Source: a virus. Taken from it: a DNA stretch of 32,301 nt. How positions within the stretch are numbered: position 1 is the first letter of the stretch; the number at the start of each line of letters is the position of its first letter. A model generated the notes under the pieces. It searched no databases. It saw only the letters and a list, made by a program, of their open reading frames with translations, and had not been told where the DNA came from. The translations under genes were made by a program, and so were the position numbers. Location of the stretch: the IMG/VR virus record IMGVR_UViG_3300002460_000115, positions 1-32,301 of that record; one strand, written 5' to 3'. Of this stretch, positions 5,605-12,041 are shown one piece after another.

Positions 5605-5643
5605 TGGGGATAACTTTGCTTGCGGTTAATTAAATAATATGAT
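5605..5643 (+). promoter_or_regulatory. Promoter with DnaA-box-like element before the SPFH operon
   Basis: TGGGGATAACT (5605-5615), TTGCTT (5616-5621), 16-nt spacer, TATGAT (5638-5643). Box, -35 and spacing are the same as at 4284-4322. The 5567-5682 interval holds no other gene. Confidence 0.55.
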
Positions 5644-5682
5644 AATATATTGGTATTATAAATTAAGGTGAAAAAAATCATT

Positions 5683-5757
5683 ATGTGTTTAATTATACCA
5701 GTTTTTGTTTTTATAGTCGTTGTAGTATTAATAGTTAATTTTAGTGAAAAAAGATAA
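5683..5757 (+). CDS. 24-aa membrane micro-protein upstream of SPFH gene
   Basis: ATG 5683 with AAGGTG 12 nt upstream; a GTG at 5668 in frame would add five residues. The product is almost wholly one hydrophobic helix (CLIIPVFVFIVVVVLIVNF) ending SEKR. Its TAA overlaps the ATG of the SPFH protein (TAATG 5755-5759), suggesting coupling and perhaps a joint membrane complex. Too short for family assignment. Confidence 0.5.
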   Translation: MCLIIPVFVFIVVVVLIVNFSEKR

Positions 5758-6626
5758 TGTTTAATTATTTCAAGCAAGGTGAGTATGGAGTCAAGTTAGA
5801 TACTCCAAAAGTGGTGTTGCATAGCATTGTTTTATTGTTTGGTTTAATGTTTATATTTGGTTCGTTTGGAACTATCGGCGCTGGTGAGCGTGGAGTTAAA
5901 ACTCGTCTTGGTGCGATAGTCGGAACGAAAGAGCCAGGTCTATATTTCAAACTCCCATTCGTTGAAGATGTGGTTGCAATGGAAGTGAAGACCCGAACTA
6001 TCAATTACGATAAAAATGGACACGAGGGCGACACACTAGATTCTTCTCAATTATCAGGTGCTTCTAAAGATTTACAGGATGTGGCTATCGGGGTAGTAGT
6101 AAATTATCACATTGACCCAACAAAGGTATCAGATATTTATGCACAATATCGTTCAGTAGAAAACTATGAAGTTAATGTTATTGAGCCAGCTATTCGTGAA
6201 GTAGTTAAATCAACATCAGCACTTTACACCGCAGAAGAATTGGTTACGAAACGAGCAGATTATAGCGATAAAGTTAATTTAATCCTTACAGATAGACTGG
6301 GTGCTAAATTTGCAATACTGGAAAGATTTAATGTTACAAACTTTGAGTTTTCTCAGGCATTTACTCAAGCCATTGAAAGTAAAGTAACCGCAGTTCAAAA
6401 GGCAGAGGCGGCTAAAAACAAACTAGAGCAGATTAAGTTTGAAGCTCAACAAACGATTGAAACAGCAAAAGCCACAGCAGAGGCAATTAGAATTCAAGCC
6501 CAAGCCGTAAACTCACAAGGTGGGGCAGATTATGTTCAATTACAAGCAGTATCAAAGTGGAACGGAATATTGCCTATTCAAATGATTCCGGGAGGAACTG
6601 TGCCATTTATAAATCTAAAAAACTAA
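5757..6626 (+). CDS. Prohibitin / SPFH-domain membrane protein
   Basis: 289 aa, usual length for prohibitin-like proteins. A hydrophobic anchor at about 20-40 (VLHSIVLLFGLMFIFGSFG) leads into the SPFH domain: GTIGAGERGVKTRLGAIVG, EPGLYFKLPFVEDV, then VKTRTINYD, DVAIGVVVNYHI, and VIEPAIREVVKS. A helical coiled-coil segment follows (about 205-245, AVQKAEAAKNKLEQIKFEA and ETAKATAEAIRIQA). Prohibitin-like proteins form membrane rings that can regulate FtsH or scaffold membranes. In a phage it might protect or reshape host membrane during infection; that role is inferred. It overlaps genes on both sides (TAATG). Confidence 0.85.
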   Translation: MFNYFKQGEYGVKLDTPKVVLHSIVLLFGLMFIFGSFGTIGAGERGVKTRLGAIVGTKEPGLYFKLPFVEDVVAMEVKTRTINYDKNGHEGDTLDSSQLSGASKDLQDVAIGVVVNYHIDPTKVSDIYAQYRSVENYEVNVIEPAIREVVKSTSALYTAEELVTKRADYSDKVNLILTDRLGAKFAILERFNVTNFEFSQAFTQAIESKVTAVQKAEAAKNKLEQIKFEAQQTIETAKATAEAIRIQAQAVNSQGGADYVQLQAVSKWNGILPIQMIPGGTVPFINLKN

Positions 6627-6742
6627 TGACTTACGAAACATTCTACAAAGAATACGAAAAGCTGAAAAGAAAAGCCCAAGCAGTAAATAAAAAAAGCAAG
6701 AAGTGGTATATCATTGTTAGCACTAGAATTGTAAAAAAATGA
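6626..6742 (+). CDS. Hypothetical 38-aa basic protein
   Basis: Start ATG 6626 overlaps the SPFH stop (TAATG); a longer frame from 6557 would lie inside the SPFH gene. MTYETFYKEYEKLKRKA and KKSKKWYIIVSTRIVKK: a basic helix then a beta strand. No known family. Confidence 0.5.
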   Translation: MTYETFYKEYEKLKRKAQAVNKKSKKWYIIVSTRIVKK

Positions 6743-6855
6743 AAGAAAAAATCTGCCAAAAATGTAAATACAAATGGACACCCCGTGTAGAAGAACCCCG
6801 GGCTTGTCCAGCTTGCAAAACTTATATCAAAACTCCTAATGCACCAAATAAATGA
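6739..6855 (+). CDS. 38-aa zinc-ribbon protein
   Basis: ATG 6739 overlaps the previous stop (ATGA). It has CQKC at residues 6-9 and CPAC at 23-26 with YKWTPRVEEPRA between, a classic single zinc ribbon of the kind found fused to or beside nucleic-acid enzymes. Free-standing copies are common in phages. Function unknown. Confidence 0.6.
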   Translation: MKEKICQKCKYKWTPRVEEPRACPACKTYIKTPNAPNK

Positions 6856-7093
6856 AATATTAAAAGATAAGAAGTTCCAAGTAAAGAAGCCACACAAGAA
6901 CGAAGAACGGCTAATACTCATTGATAGACTTTCTACTATTACAGGTTGGGCGAAAAAAAGTATTCATTTCCAAACAATAAAGTTTCCCGACAGTTGGCTC
7001 TACGACATAATCCAATACTGTGAGCATTTTAGTAATCCAAAACTTCGCAACCAAAAACTAAAAGAATTTATTACCAAGTCAAAACAAGGATAG
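6839..7093 (+). CDS. Hypothetical 84-aa basic protein
   Basis: Overlaps the zinc-ribbon gene by 17 nt. Contains ERLILIDRLSTITGWAKKSIHFQ and KFPDSWLYDIIQYCEHFSN, which could form a small helical DNA-binding fold. No family is recognised. It is the last gene of the 5683-7093 operon. Confidence 0.6.
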   Translation: MHQINEILKDKKFQVKKPHKNEERLILIDRLSTITGWAKKSIHFQTIKFPDSWLYDIIQYCEHFSNPKLRNQKLKEFITKSKQG

Positions 7094-7094
7094 C

Positions 7095-7150
7095 TGGGGA
7101 TAAACTACGGTCTTTCCTGGCTTGACTTTTACTTACGCTTGCGATAAACT
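7095..7150 (+). promoter_or_regulatory. DnaA-box-like element and sigma-70 promoter, leaderless gene
   Basis: TGGGGATAAACT (7095-7106), then TTGACT (7122-7127), 17-nt spacer, TAAACT (7145-7150). The ATG at 7157 is 6 nt after the -10, so transcription should begin at or next to the start codon. Confidence 0.55.
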
Positions 7151-7156
7151 ATTTAT

Positions 7157-7291
7157 ATGAAAAAGAAACTAGGAAGGGGACACGCTCGCTGGGCAGGCAT
7201 ATCCAAGAAAGATCGCTCTAAAGAAATGTCCAAGGTAGCAAAAGGACTATGGAAGAAGATAAGGGAGGGCAAATTGACAACACAAGCGTAA
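7157..7291 (+). CDS. Small basic 44-aa protein
   Basis: MKKKLGRGHARWAGISKKD, then SKEMSKVAKGLWKKIREGK. The pattern RWAGISKKERSK resembles short phage and plasmid proteins annotated only as hypothetical. It is very basic, with a probable nucleic-acid-binding helix. It sits exactly at the predicted transcription start of the upstream promoter. Confidence 0.55.
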   Translation: MKKKLGRGHARWAGISKKDRSKEMSKVAKGLWKKIREGKLTTQA

Positions 7292-7294
7292 ACG

Positions 7295-7321
7295 TGGTAT
7301 AAGTGCAAGATGTGGATAACT
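7295..7321 (+). promoter_or_regulatory. Extended -10 element and perfect DnaA-box
   Basis: TGGTATAAG (7295-7303) is an extended -10 with its start point expected near 7310. TGTGGATAACT (7311-7321) contains TGTGGATAA, the reverse complement of the consensus DnaA box TTATCCACA. In this copy the box lies just downstream of the -10, where a bound protein would repress. A 7-codon frame MWITTLA starts at 7310. Confidence 0.45.
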
Positions 7322-7350
7322 ACGCTTGCGTAAAGGAAAGGTTAATGATA

Positions 7351-7479
7351 ATGTATGTAGGTAAGGGCAACCTTACACATATCGGAGCTAGGGGGATGAG
7401 CGGTAAAGAGGTTTCGACTTTGATACACGCAACACTCCCCCAAAACCCCGAACTTATCAATCTAACAAAAACATTATGA
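7351..7479 (+). CDS. Hypothetical 42-aa protein coupled to the transglycosylase
   Basis: ATG 7351 has AAGG about 9 nt upstream; an in-frame ATG at 7345 is possible. The product MYVGKGNLTHIGARGMSGKE then LPQNPELINLTKTL ends with TGA overlapping the next ATG (ATGA 7476-7479). The coding DNA contains a perfect hairpin GTAAGG-GCAA-CCTTAC (7361-7376), which may control translation. No family is recognised. Confidence 0.5.
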   Translation: MYVGKGNLTHIGARGMSGKEVSTLIHATLPQNPELINLTKTL

Positions 7480-7925
7480 AAATATTTTATTTAGGCAAAG
7501 AGGTTCGCGATTCACAAGGGCGTTTCAGCTCTTTATGGAAAAAGACAAAGTGGTTTCTAAAAAGAGTGGCAATAGGCGTAGTAACAATATTCTTTTTAGC
7601 AAGTATTTATGTAGCGGGAGGATATGGTAATCCGGTTGTTAAAGCGGAGTTAATTAAGAGTGAATTTCCTCCAATACTTACGAGGATAGCGAAGTGTGAA
7701 AGCCCAACAGGACATTGGAAGAATGGTCAAGTAATAATAAATATAAATAATAATGGTTCTTATGATCAAGGTAAATATCAGATAAATTCCATTTGGAATA
7801 AGAAAGCAACAGAGATGCAGTTAAACCTAACTATAGAAACTGATAATGAGAAGTTTGCTGAGTTTCTATATGCCACCCGTGGGACAGGTGATTGGTCGAG
7901 TTCAGCTAAATGTTGGCAGAAATAA
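7476..7925 (+). CDS. Membrane-anchored lytic transglycosylase-like protein
   Basis: 149 aa. Residues about 27-48 are a membrane anchor or signal (VAIGVVTIFFLASIYVAGGY). The exported part has ILTRIAKCES, with Glu about 75 as the expected catalytic acid, GSYDQGKYQINSIWNKKA and an end FAEFLYATRGTGDWSSSAKCW. The order IAxCES, GxxQIN, W..S..CW is that of short lysozyme-like transglycosylases, two Cys probably forming a disulfide. They cut peptidoglycan. Position among early genes, away from head genes, leaves open whether it serves lysis, DNA entry or superinfection exclusion. This architecture is one I associate with Patescibacteria/CPR genomes, a weak host hint. Confidence 0.7.
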   Translation: MKIFYLGKEVRDSQGRFSSLWKKTKWFLKRVAIGVVTIFFLASIYVAGGYGNPVVKAELIKSEFPPILTRIAKCESPTGHWKNGQVIININNNGSYDQGKYQINSIWNKKATEMQLNLTIETDNEKFAEFLYATRGTGDWSSSAKCWQK

Positions 7926-7926
7926 G

Positions 7927-8049
7927 ATGTCAAAACTTACATTTGAGGAAAATGAAATAATGGGTATCACCGAAGAAGAGTTGGCCGAACTTAAAAGAGT
8001 AGCCGAAGAAGTATATGGAAAACAAAATATTGAAGTTAATACTAAATAA
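7927..8049 (+). CDS. Hypothetical 40-aa acidic protein
   Basis: Start 7927 lies one base after the transglycosylase stop; a longer frame from 7846 would overlap that gene. MSKLTFEENEIMGITEEEL then KRVAEEVYGKQN: a single charged helix-rich peptide of unknown role. Confidence 0.5.
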   Translation: MSKLTFEENEIMGITEEELAELKRVAEEVYGKQNIEVNTK

Positions 8050-8059
8050 AGACAGAGGT

Positions 8060-8176
8060 ATGATAGGTGAACTTTCCCTTGACCTCTACGAGATGGACTT
8101 ACTAACCTATCCCCTACCTCAAAGTGCATTATCGAGTTGGAGTAAATTTAACCGCCTAAGGCAATTATTCAAATGA
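8060..8176 (+). CDS. Hypothetical 38-aa protein
   Basis: ATG at 8060 follows AGAGG closely; product MIGELSLDLYEMDLLTYPL, then SSWSKFNRLRQLFK. Its TGA overlaps the next ATG (ATGA 8173-8176). Coding status rests on this overlap and on the operon setting. Confidence 0.4.
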   Translation: MIGELSLDLYEMDLLTYPLPQSALSSWSKFNRLRQLFK

Positions 8177-8262
8177 TAACAAGTGAAAAAACAGAAAATA
8201 GAATTATAGTCGTAGTCGCAATATTAGCAGTAGGTTATTTCTTAATTAGAAGTCTTATATAA
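8173..8262 (+). CDS. 29-aa single-pass membrane micro-protein
   Basis: MITSEKTENR then the hydrophobic helix IIVVVAILAVGYFLI and RSLI. Overlaps the previous gene by ATGA. It might be a holin-like or regulatory peptide beside the transglycosylase, but a single helix is not evidence of this. Confidence 0.45.
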   Translation: MITSEKTENRIIVVVAILAVGYFLIRSLI

Positions 8263-8266
8263 AATT

Positions 8267-8791
8267 ATGCCACCAAAACCACCAAGTAGTGTAGGACAGT
8301 TCGCAAAGTTGCAAGACGGAGAAAATCGTTATCGTTTTTTATCAGAAGTAGTTTATGGTTGGGAAGGTTGGAAAGACAAAAAGCCTTTTCGCCACGAAGG
8401 AATGGAGTGCAAGATTAAGCCTGAGGATGTAGATAAGAATAGCTATGGCAACCTTGCTATTAGTTTCTTTTGGGCGGCAGTAGTTTGGAATTACAAAGAA
8501 AAGAAAATTCAAGTGTTGTCGCTTACTCAAAAAACCATCATGGACGTGTTGTATGACTACACTCAACAAGAAGAATTTGGAGACTTAAAAGGTTATGACA
8601 TTAAAATCAACAGAAATAAGGAGGGCGACAAAGTAACATACATAACTACCGCCATGCCACCAAAACCAGTAGCCAAAGAAATAGCTGAACTATACGCAGG
8701 TACTGATGTAAATCTAAAAGCTATTTTCCGAGGCGAATACCCAATGGGCAACCATCAAGACCCTATACCCGAGGAAGATGTGCCGTTTTAA
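8267..8791 (+). CDS. Single-stranded DNA-binding-like protein
   Basis: 174 aa. The N-terminus FAKLQDGENRYRFLSEVVYG with GWEGWKDKKPFR resembles phage ssDNA-binding proteins that open with a LxxGxNxxRxLS strand pair. The C-terminus IPEEDVPF is the acidic, Phe-ending tip typical of SSB proteins that recruit partners. A beta-rich middle (AISFFWAAVVWNYKEKKIQVLSL) fits an OB fold. Next to a NinB-like gene this makes a recombination/replication pair. The fold is inferred from these features. Confidence 0.6.
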   Translation: MPPKPPSSVGQFAKLQDGENRYRFLSEVVYGWEGWKDKKPFRHEGMECKIKPEDVDKNSYGNLAISFFWAAVVWNYKEKKIQVLSLTQKTIMDVLYDYTQQEEFGDLKGYDIKINRNKEGDKVTYITTAMPPKPVAKEIAELYAGTDVNLKAIFRGEYPMGNHQDPIPEEDVPF

Positions 8792-8806
8792 AGCCCCACG
8801 AGCCCT

Positions 8807-9184
8807 ATGGTAAAGAGTAAACGAGAAAAACAAGTAAGTGTTAAACAAAGAACAAACTCTCAAAATAGGGCATTGTGGAAGGGATTAACCTTATTAGCCA
8901 ATGAGATGAACGCCAAAGGACTAGATATTAGAAAAGTATTGAAACCTACATACGAGATTTGGTGGACGAAAGATATGGTACACGACCACCTATGGCTACC
9001 CTTTCAAAAGATAAAGTTTGGCACAAACAGTACAACTTTTCTTCACAAACAAGGGCAAATAGACGAAATATGGGAAGACTTATTTAGAAATCTAGGTGAA
9101 AAGTTTGGAATAGAATATATAGACTTTCCAGTAGACGAGCAAAAGCAATACGAGAAACATAATCACGGAACGTACCAACAATGA
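8807..9184 (+). CDS. NinB-like recombination protein
   Basis: 125 aa: RTNSQNRALWKGLTLLANEM, then LDIRKVLKPTYEIWWTKDMV, LWLPFQKIKFGTNSTTFL and LGEKFGIEYIDFP. The R(T/S)xxQNxxLW opening is shared with lambda NinB, an ssDNA-binding recombination mediator, and with a wider group of phage proteins carrying the same opening and the LGEKFGI ending. The resemblance is good for that wider group and weaker for NinB itself. Neighbouring SSB-like and NinG-like genes support a recombination role. Confidence 0.55.
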   Translation: MVKSKREKQVSVKQRTNSQNRALWKGLTLLANEMNAKGLDIRKVLKPTYEIWWTKDMVHDHLWLPFQKIKFGTNSTTFLHKQGQIDEIWEDLFRNLGEKFGIEYIDFPVDEQKQYEKHNHGTYQQ

Positions 9185-9444
9185 ACACCAAGACACAACT
9201 CCAATGGACAAAAGATAGACTTCTGTATGACGGCGAAGTATCTCGTAACGCCGCCTTGCAAATGTATATCACTCGGCTCGGCGCACGAATCAACGATCTC
9301 AAAAATGTAGGATGGGAAATAAATGGTAAGTGGGTAAAGACTGAACAAGGGAAAGATTTTGTCTACTATCTTGTTTCCTCACCTTTAAAGAAAGTAACTT
9401 ACCATGTGCCGGAATTAAATAAAACTATTGATTTATTTCAATGA
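9181..9444 (+). CDS. Winged-helix HTH protein
   Basis: 87 aa. WTKDRLLYDGEVSRNAALQMY, ITRLGARINDLKNVGWEI and a following beta wing with a final hydrophobic strand match small phage helix-turn-helix proteins (the pattern ALxxYGITRLxARIxDLRxxG). They probably regulate transcription or adapt replication proteins. Overlaps its neighbours by ATGA-type junctions (9181 and 9441). Confidence 0.7.
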   Translation: MNTKTQLQWTKDRLLYDGEVSRNAALQMYITRLGARINDLKNVGWEINGKWVKTEQGKDFVYYLVSSPLKKVTYHVPELNKTIDLFQ

Positions 9445-9632
9445 AACCTATCAGCCACAAAACACTATTAAGAAAATCCCGCAACTACCGCAACGAGCAA
9501 GCAATCAGGAAACTTGCCGCTCACGAGAGCTTAAAAGAATGGTCGAAAACTGATACAATACCTATACCGAAAGTACCCAAACAAAACTTAACGCCTGGCT
9601 TATGGTATTTTATTAGACAACTAGCGCCATAG
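9441..9632 (+). CDS. Hypothetical 63-aa basic protein
   Basis: MKPISHKTLLRKSRNYRNEQ, then AAHESLKEWSKTD and LTPGLWYFIRQLAP. Overlaps the HTH gene (ATGA). Basic, no family recognised. Confidence 0.55.
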   Translation: MKPISHKTLLRKSRNYRNEQAIRKLAAHESLKEWSKTDTIPIPKVPKQNLTPGLWYFIRQLAP

Positions 9633-9639
9633 CCTCCTT

Positions 9640-9714
9640 ATGACAAAAAACAAGTTAAGGATAGTTTTGTACCTAATTTCGGCTATACTTATTATTCTAA
9701 TAGTGTTAATATAG
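9640..9714 (+). CDS. 24-aa membrane micro-protein
   Basis: MTKNKLRIVL then YLISAILIILIVLI to the stop: nearly all one hydrophobic helix with a basic N-terminus. There is no ribosome-binding site, so it could be chance, but it resembles the membrane peptides at 5683 and 8173. Confidence 0.35.
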   Translation: MTKNKLRIVLYLISAILIILIVLI

Positions 9715-9719
9715 TTTCA

Positions 9720-10802
9720 ATGCAACTCGAAGATTTTGTTCGTGTCGTAAATAACTACTACAATTCCAAGGGACTTGACTCTGATATAAATCGCATTGTG
9801 TTAGACCAAGAAGTTGTCAACTATGTTGCTTTGGCCCAACAGAACCCACTACCCAAATATAAAGTTGCTTTGGTATTTACCTGTTTGAACCCTCTTTACT
9901 GGGAGTTTGCTCCAGAGATGGTTAAAGGAGCTAAACAATTTTTTCTTCCAGGTCATAAAACAGACTTTTTCTTTTGGACTGATATACCCGAAAACCCTGA
10001 TGAAATAAGGACAAAAATGATGTCCACTTTTCAGAATATACTTCAACAATTTGGGGCAAATCCGAATGACCAAAATCTTTTAAATTTAGATGTAACAATT
10101 AAAGGTAAAAATATGAATTTCCCGAATATGATTAAGAGTGTTCAAGAACTTCGTAAAATGGAAGGAGTAAATATTATACCAACTGAACCAATAGACTGGC
10201 CTATGCCTACTCTCTTACGCTATCACTTATTTTTGCAACAAGAGGAGAAGTTAAAGGAATATGATTACATAGCATATTGTGACATCGACATGAAATGGGT
10301 TGGAGTCTGTGGAGATGAAATTTTACCTAAAAGTGGATTATTTGCCGCCCCTCATCCTGGCTATTATCTTCCGAAAGAACTTTATCCACCCTACGAGCCA
10401 AATGAACTATCAACAGCATATATTAAAAGACCTGGGAGAGTGATAACTGAAGATGGCAAACGAAGATTTAGACCCGAATACTACGCGGGTGGTTTTCAGG
10501 GGGGTAAATCTAGACCATTTATAGAAGCCATGAAGCGTATGAGAGACAGAATAGACATTGATAGAAAAAATGGGTATACCGCAATCTGGAACGATGAGTC
10601 GCATTGGAATTTTGAGTTATCTGAAAACCCACCAGAGATTATGTTAGACCCTGGGTATATTTATCCTGACTCATTGATTGACGATTTTTACACTAAAAAG
10701 GTTTGGTGGAGGAATTTCCAACCTAAACTAATGACTCTTACAAAGTGGTTTTCGCTTAGTCCTGAAGGAGGTCAAGCAGTGGCTAACATGACGAAAAAAT
10801 GA
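9720..10802 (+). CDS. Glycosyltransferase family 6 (ABO-type)
   Basis: 360 aa. GT6 enzymes transfer Gal or GalNAc in alpha-1,3 linkage, retaining configuration. Visible family motifs: KVALVFTCLNPLYWEF (about 48-63), TDFFFWTD, MPTLLRYHLF, YIAYCDIDM with metal-binding Asp188-x-Asp190, HPGYY (212-216), YYAGGFQGG (254-262) and WNDESHWN (290-297), equal to the DESHLN motif of ABO and alpha-galactosyl transferases. The DxD is kept, as in animal and cyanophage GT6; most bacterial members have NxN. A long insert (about 95-150) is unusual. First gene of the glycan island and coupled by ATGA to the GT2 gene. Confidence 0.85.
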   Translation: MQLEDFVRVVNNYYNSKGLDSDINRIVLDQEVVNYVALAQQNPLPKYKVALVFTCLNPLYWEFAPEMVKGAKQFFLPGHKTDFFFWTDIPENPDEIRTKMMSTFQNILQQFGANPNDQNLLNLDVTIKGKNMNFPNMIKSVQELRKMEGVNIIPTEPIDWPMPTLLRYHLFLQQEEKLKEYDYIAYCDIDMKWVGVCGDEILPKSGLFAAPHPGYYLPKELYPPYEPNELSTAYIKRPGRVITEDGKRRFRPEYYAGGFQGGKSRPFIEAMKRMRDRIDIDRKNGYTAIWNDESHWNFELSENPPEIMLDPGYIYPDSLIDDFYTKKVWWRNFQPKLMTLTKWFSLSPEGGQAVANMTKK

Positions 10803-11467
10803 TAAGTATTGTAATTCCATCATTTAATCAACAAGACTACTTATGTGATGCAATAGAGTCGGCCATTGCCCAAAAAAATCCTTACCTAAATGTGGAGGTG
10901 ATTGTAGTTGATGATGGGAGCACTGATAATTCTCTTGAAATAGCAAGAAAGTATCCTGTAAAAGTTGTCTCTCAGACTAATCGTGGTTTGAGTTCAGCAA
11001 GGAACACAGGGATTATGAATGCAAAAGGACATTATATTTTATTTTTAGATGCGGATGATATTTTATTAGAAGGGGCAATTTTAAAAATACAAAAAATAAT
11101 AAAAGCAACGAACGCGGATATAGTCTCTCCATCTTTTAGAACCTTTGGCACTTCTAATCAAGAAATAATTTTGATGCCTAATCCTACCATAGAAGATTTT
11201 AAGGTTGGAAATCGGATAGCGTATTGTTCAGCGATAAAACGAGAAGCACTACTAGAAGTGGGTGGATATTCTCCTCGGATGACTTGGGGTTGGGAAGATC
11301 TCCATTTGTGGATAAACTTATTGACTAAGGGAAAGAAAATTGCTACAATACCAGAAGTATTATGGCTCTATCGCACAAAAGAAAAATCTATGTGGCTTGA
11401 TTCAGTACAACACTCTGAAGAACTTACTAATCAAATTAAAAAGGATTTTCCATTTTTTTATGCGTAA
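10799..11467 (+). CDS. Glycosyltransferase family 2
   Basis: 222 aa, a complete GT-A fold: ISIVIPSFNQQDYLCDAIES at the start, VIVVDDGSTDNS (nucleotide-binding Asp pair), LSSARNTGI, YILFLDADD (metal-binding DxD at about 82-84) and WGWEDLHLWINLL with the acceptor-side ED. Inverting transfer of a sugar from a nucleotide donor in the cytoplasm. Coupled to the GT6 upstream (ATGA 10799-10802) and overlapping the fucosyltransferase-like gene. Donor and acceptor cannot be read. Confidence 0.9.
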   Translation: MISIVIPSFNQQDYLCDAIESAIAQKNPYLNVEVIVVDDGSTDNSLEIARKYPVKVVSQTNRGLSSARNTGIMNAKGHYILFLDADDILLEGAILKIQKIIKATNADIVSPSFRTFGTSNQEIILMPNPTIEDFKVGNRIAYCSAIKREALLEVGGYSPRMTWGWEDLHLWINLLTKGKKIATIPEVLWLYRTKEKSMWLDSVQHSEELTNQIKKDFPFFYA

Positions 11468-12029
11468 TATTCGGGATTTTTTTGGTGGTTTTGGTAACAG
11501 ACTTTTTCAGTTTGCTTATCTATATTCCCAGGTAAAGCAAGGAAACTTACCAGATATTTATCTCCAAGACTATCGCTATTTTGACCAATATAAGCAGGAA
11601 TTACAAGGGATTTTAGGGGCAGACTTGACAAAAACAGATTACATTTCACTCCATATTCGGCGAGGAGATTATATAGATAATCCTTTTTATGTTGACCTTA
11701 CCCAAACTGACTACTATGAGAAGGCTATTGCCGAATTTCCTAATGAGAAGTTTCTGGTATTTTGTGCCGACCGGCAAGAAAAAAGTGATGATGTGAGTGA
11801 TATGGAGTGGTGTAAGAATGTTTTTAAAGGAGGAAATTTTGAGTTCTATCAAGGACAGAATGAAATAGACGACTGGAATAAAATGGCTGGGTGTAAAAGT
11901 CAAATTATAGCTAATAGTAGTTTTTCCTTTTGGGCTTCATATATTGGGGGTGGTAAAGTGGTTGCTCCCTTGAAATGGTTTAGTGATGGTCGCGCTATTC
12001 CGTTACCAAAAGAATGGATTAAATTGTGA
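11460..12029 (+). CDS. Short GT11 (alpha-1,2-fucosyltransferase-like)
   Basis: Start 11460 is in the 3' end of the GT2 gene (the frame is open further up to 11340, but inside that gene). 189 aa: FFGGFGNRLFQFAYL (GGxGNxxFQxA motif, residues 7-21), ISLHIRRGDY (GDP-fucose binding HxRRGDY, 65-71) and IIANSSFSFWASYI. These are the diagnostic GT11 motifs in order, but the protein is about 100 residues shorter than usual, with the segment between the first two motifs much reduced. Expected reaction is GDP-Fuc transfer to a galactose 2-OH. With GT6 it is the pair that builds A/B-type antigens. Confidence 0.8.
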   Translation: MRNIRDFFGGFGNRLFQFAYLYSQVKQGNLPDIYLQDYRYFDQYKQELQGILGADLTKTDYISLHIRRGDYIDNPFYVDLTQTDYYEKAIAEFPNEKFLVFCADRQEKSDDVSDMEWCKNVFKGGNFEFYQGQNEIDDWNKMAGCKSQIIANSSFSFWASYIGGGKVVAPLKWFSDGRAIPLPKEWIKL

Positions 12030-12035
12030 TATAAT
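12027..12035 (+). promoter_or_regulatory. Extended -10 promoter inside the glycan island
   Basis: TGATATAAT (TG 12027-12028, TATAAT 12030-12035) ends 6 nt before the ATG at 12042, predicting a leaderless message. It overlaps the stop of the GT11 gene. Confidence 0.5.
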
Positions 12036-12041
12036 TATTAT

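Noticed and set aside
7395-7440. tmRNA-like 5' end (GGGGGATGAG...GGTTTCGAC)
   Set aside because: The string resembles a tmRNA start, but no tag frame or tRNA-like 3' end with GGTTCGAATCC follows, and a coupled 42-aa gene explains the region.
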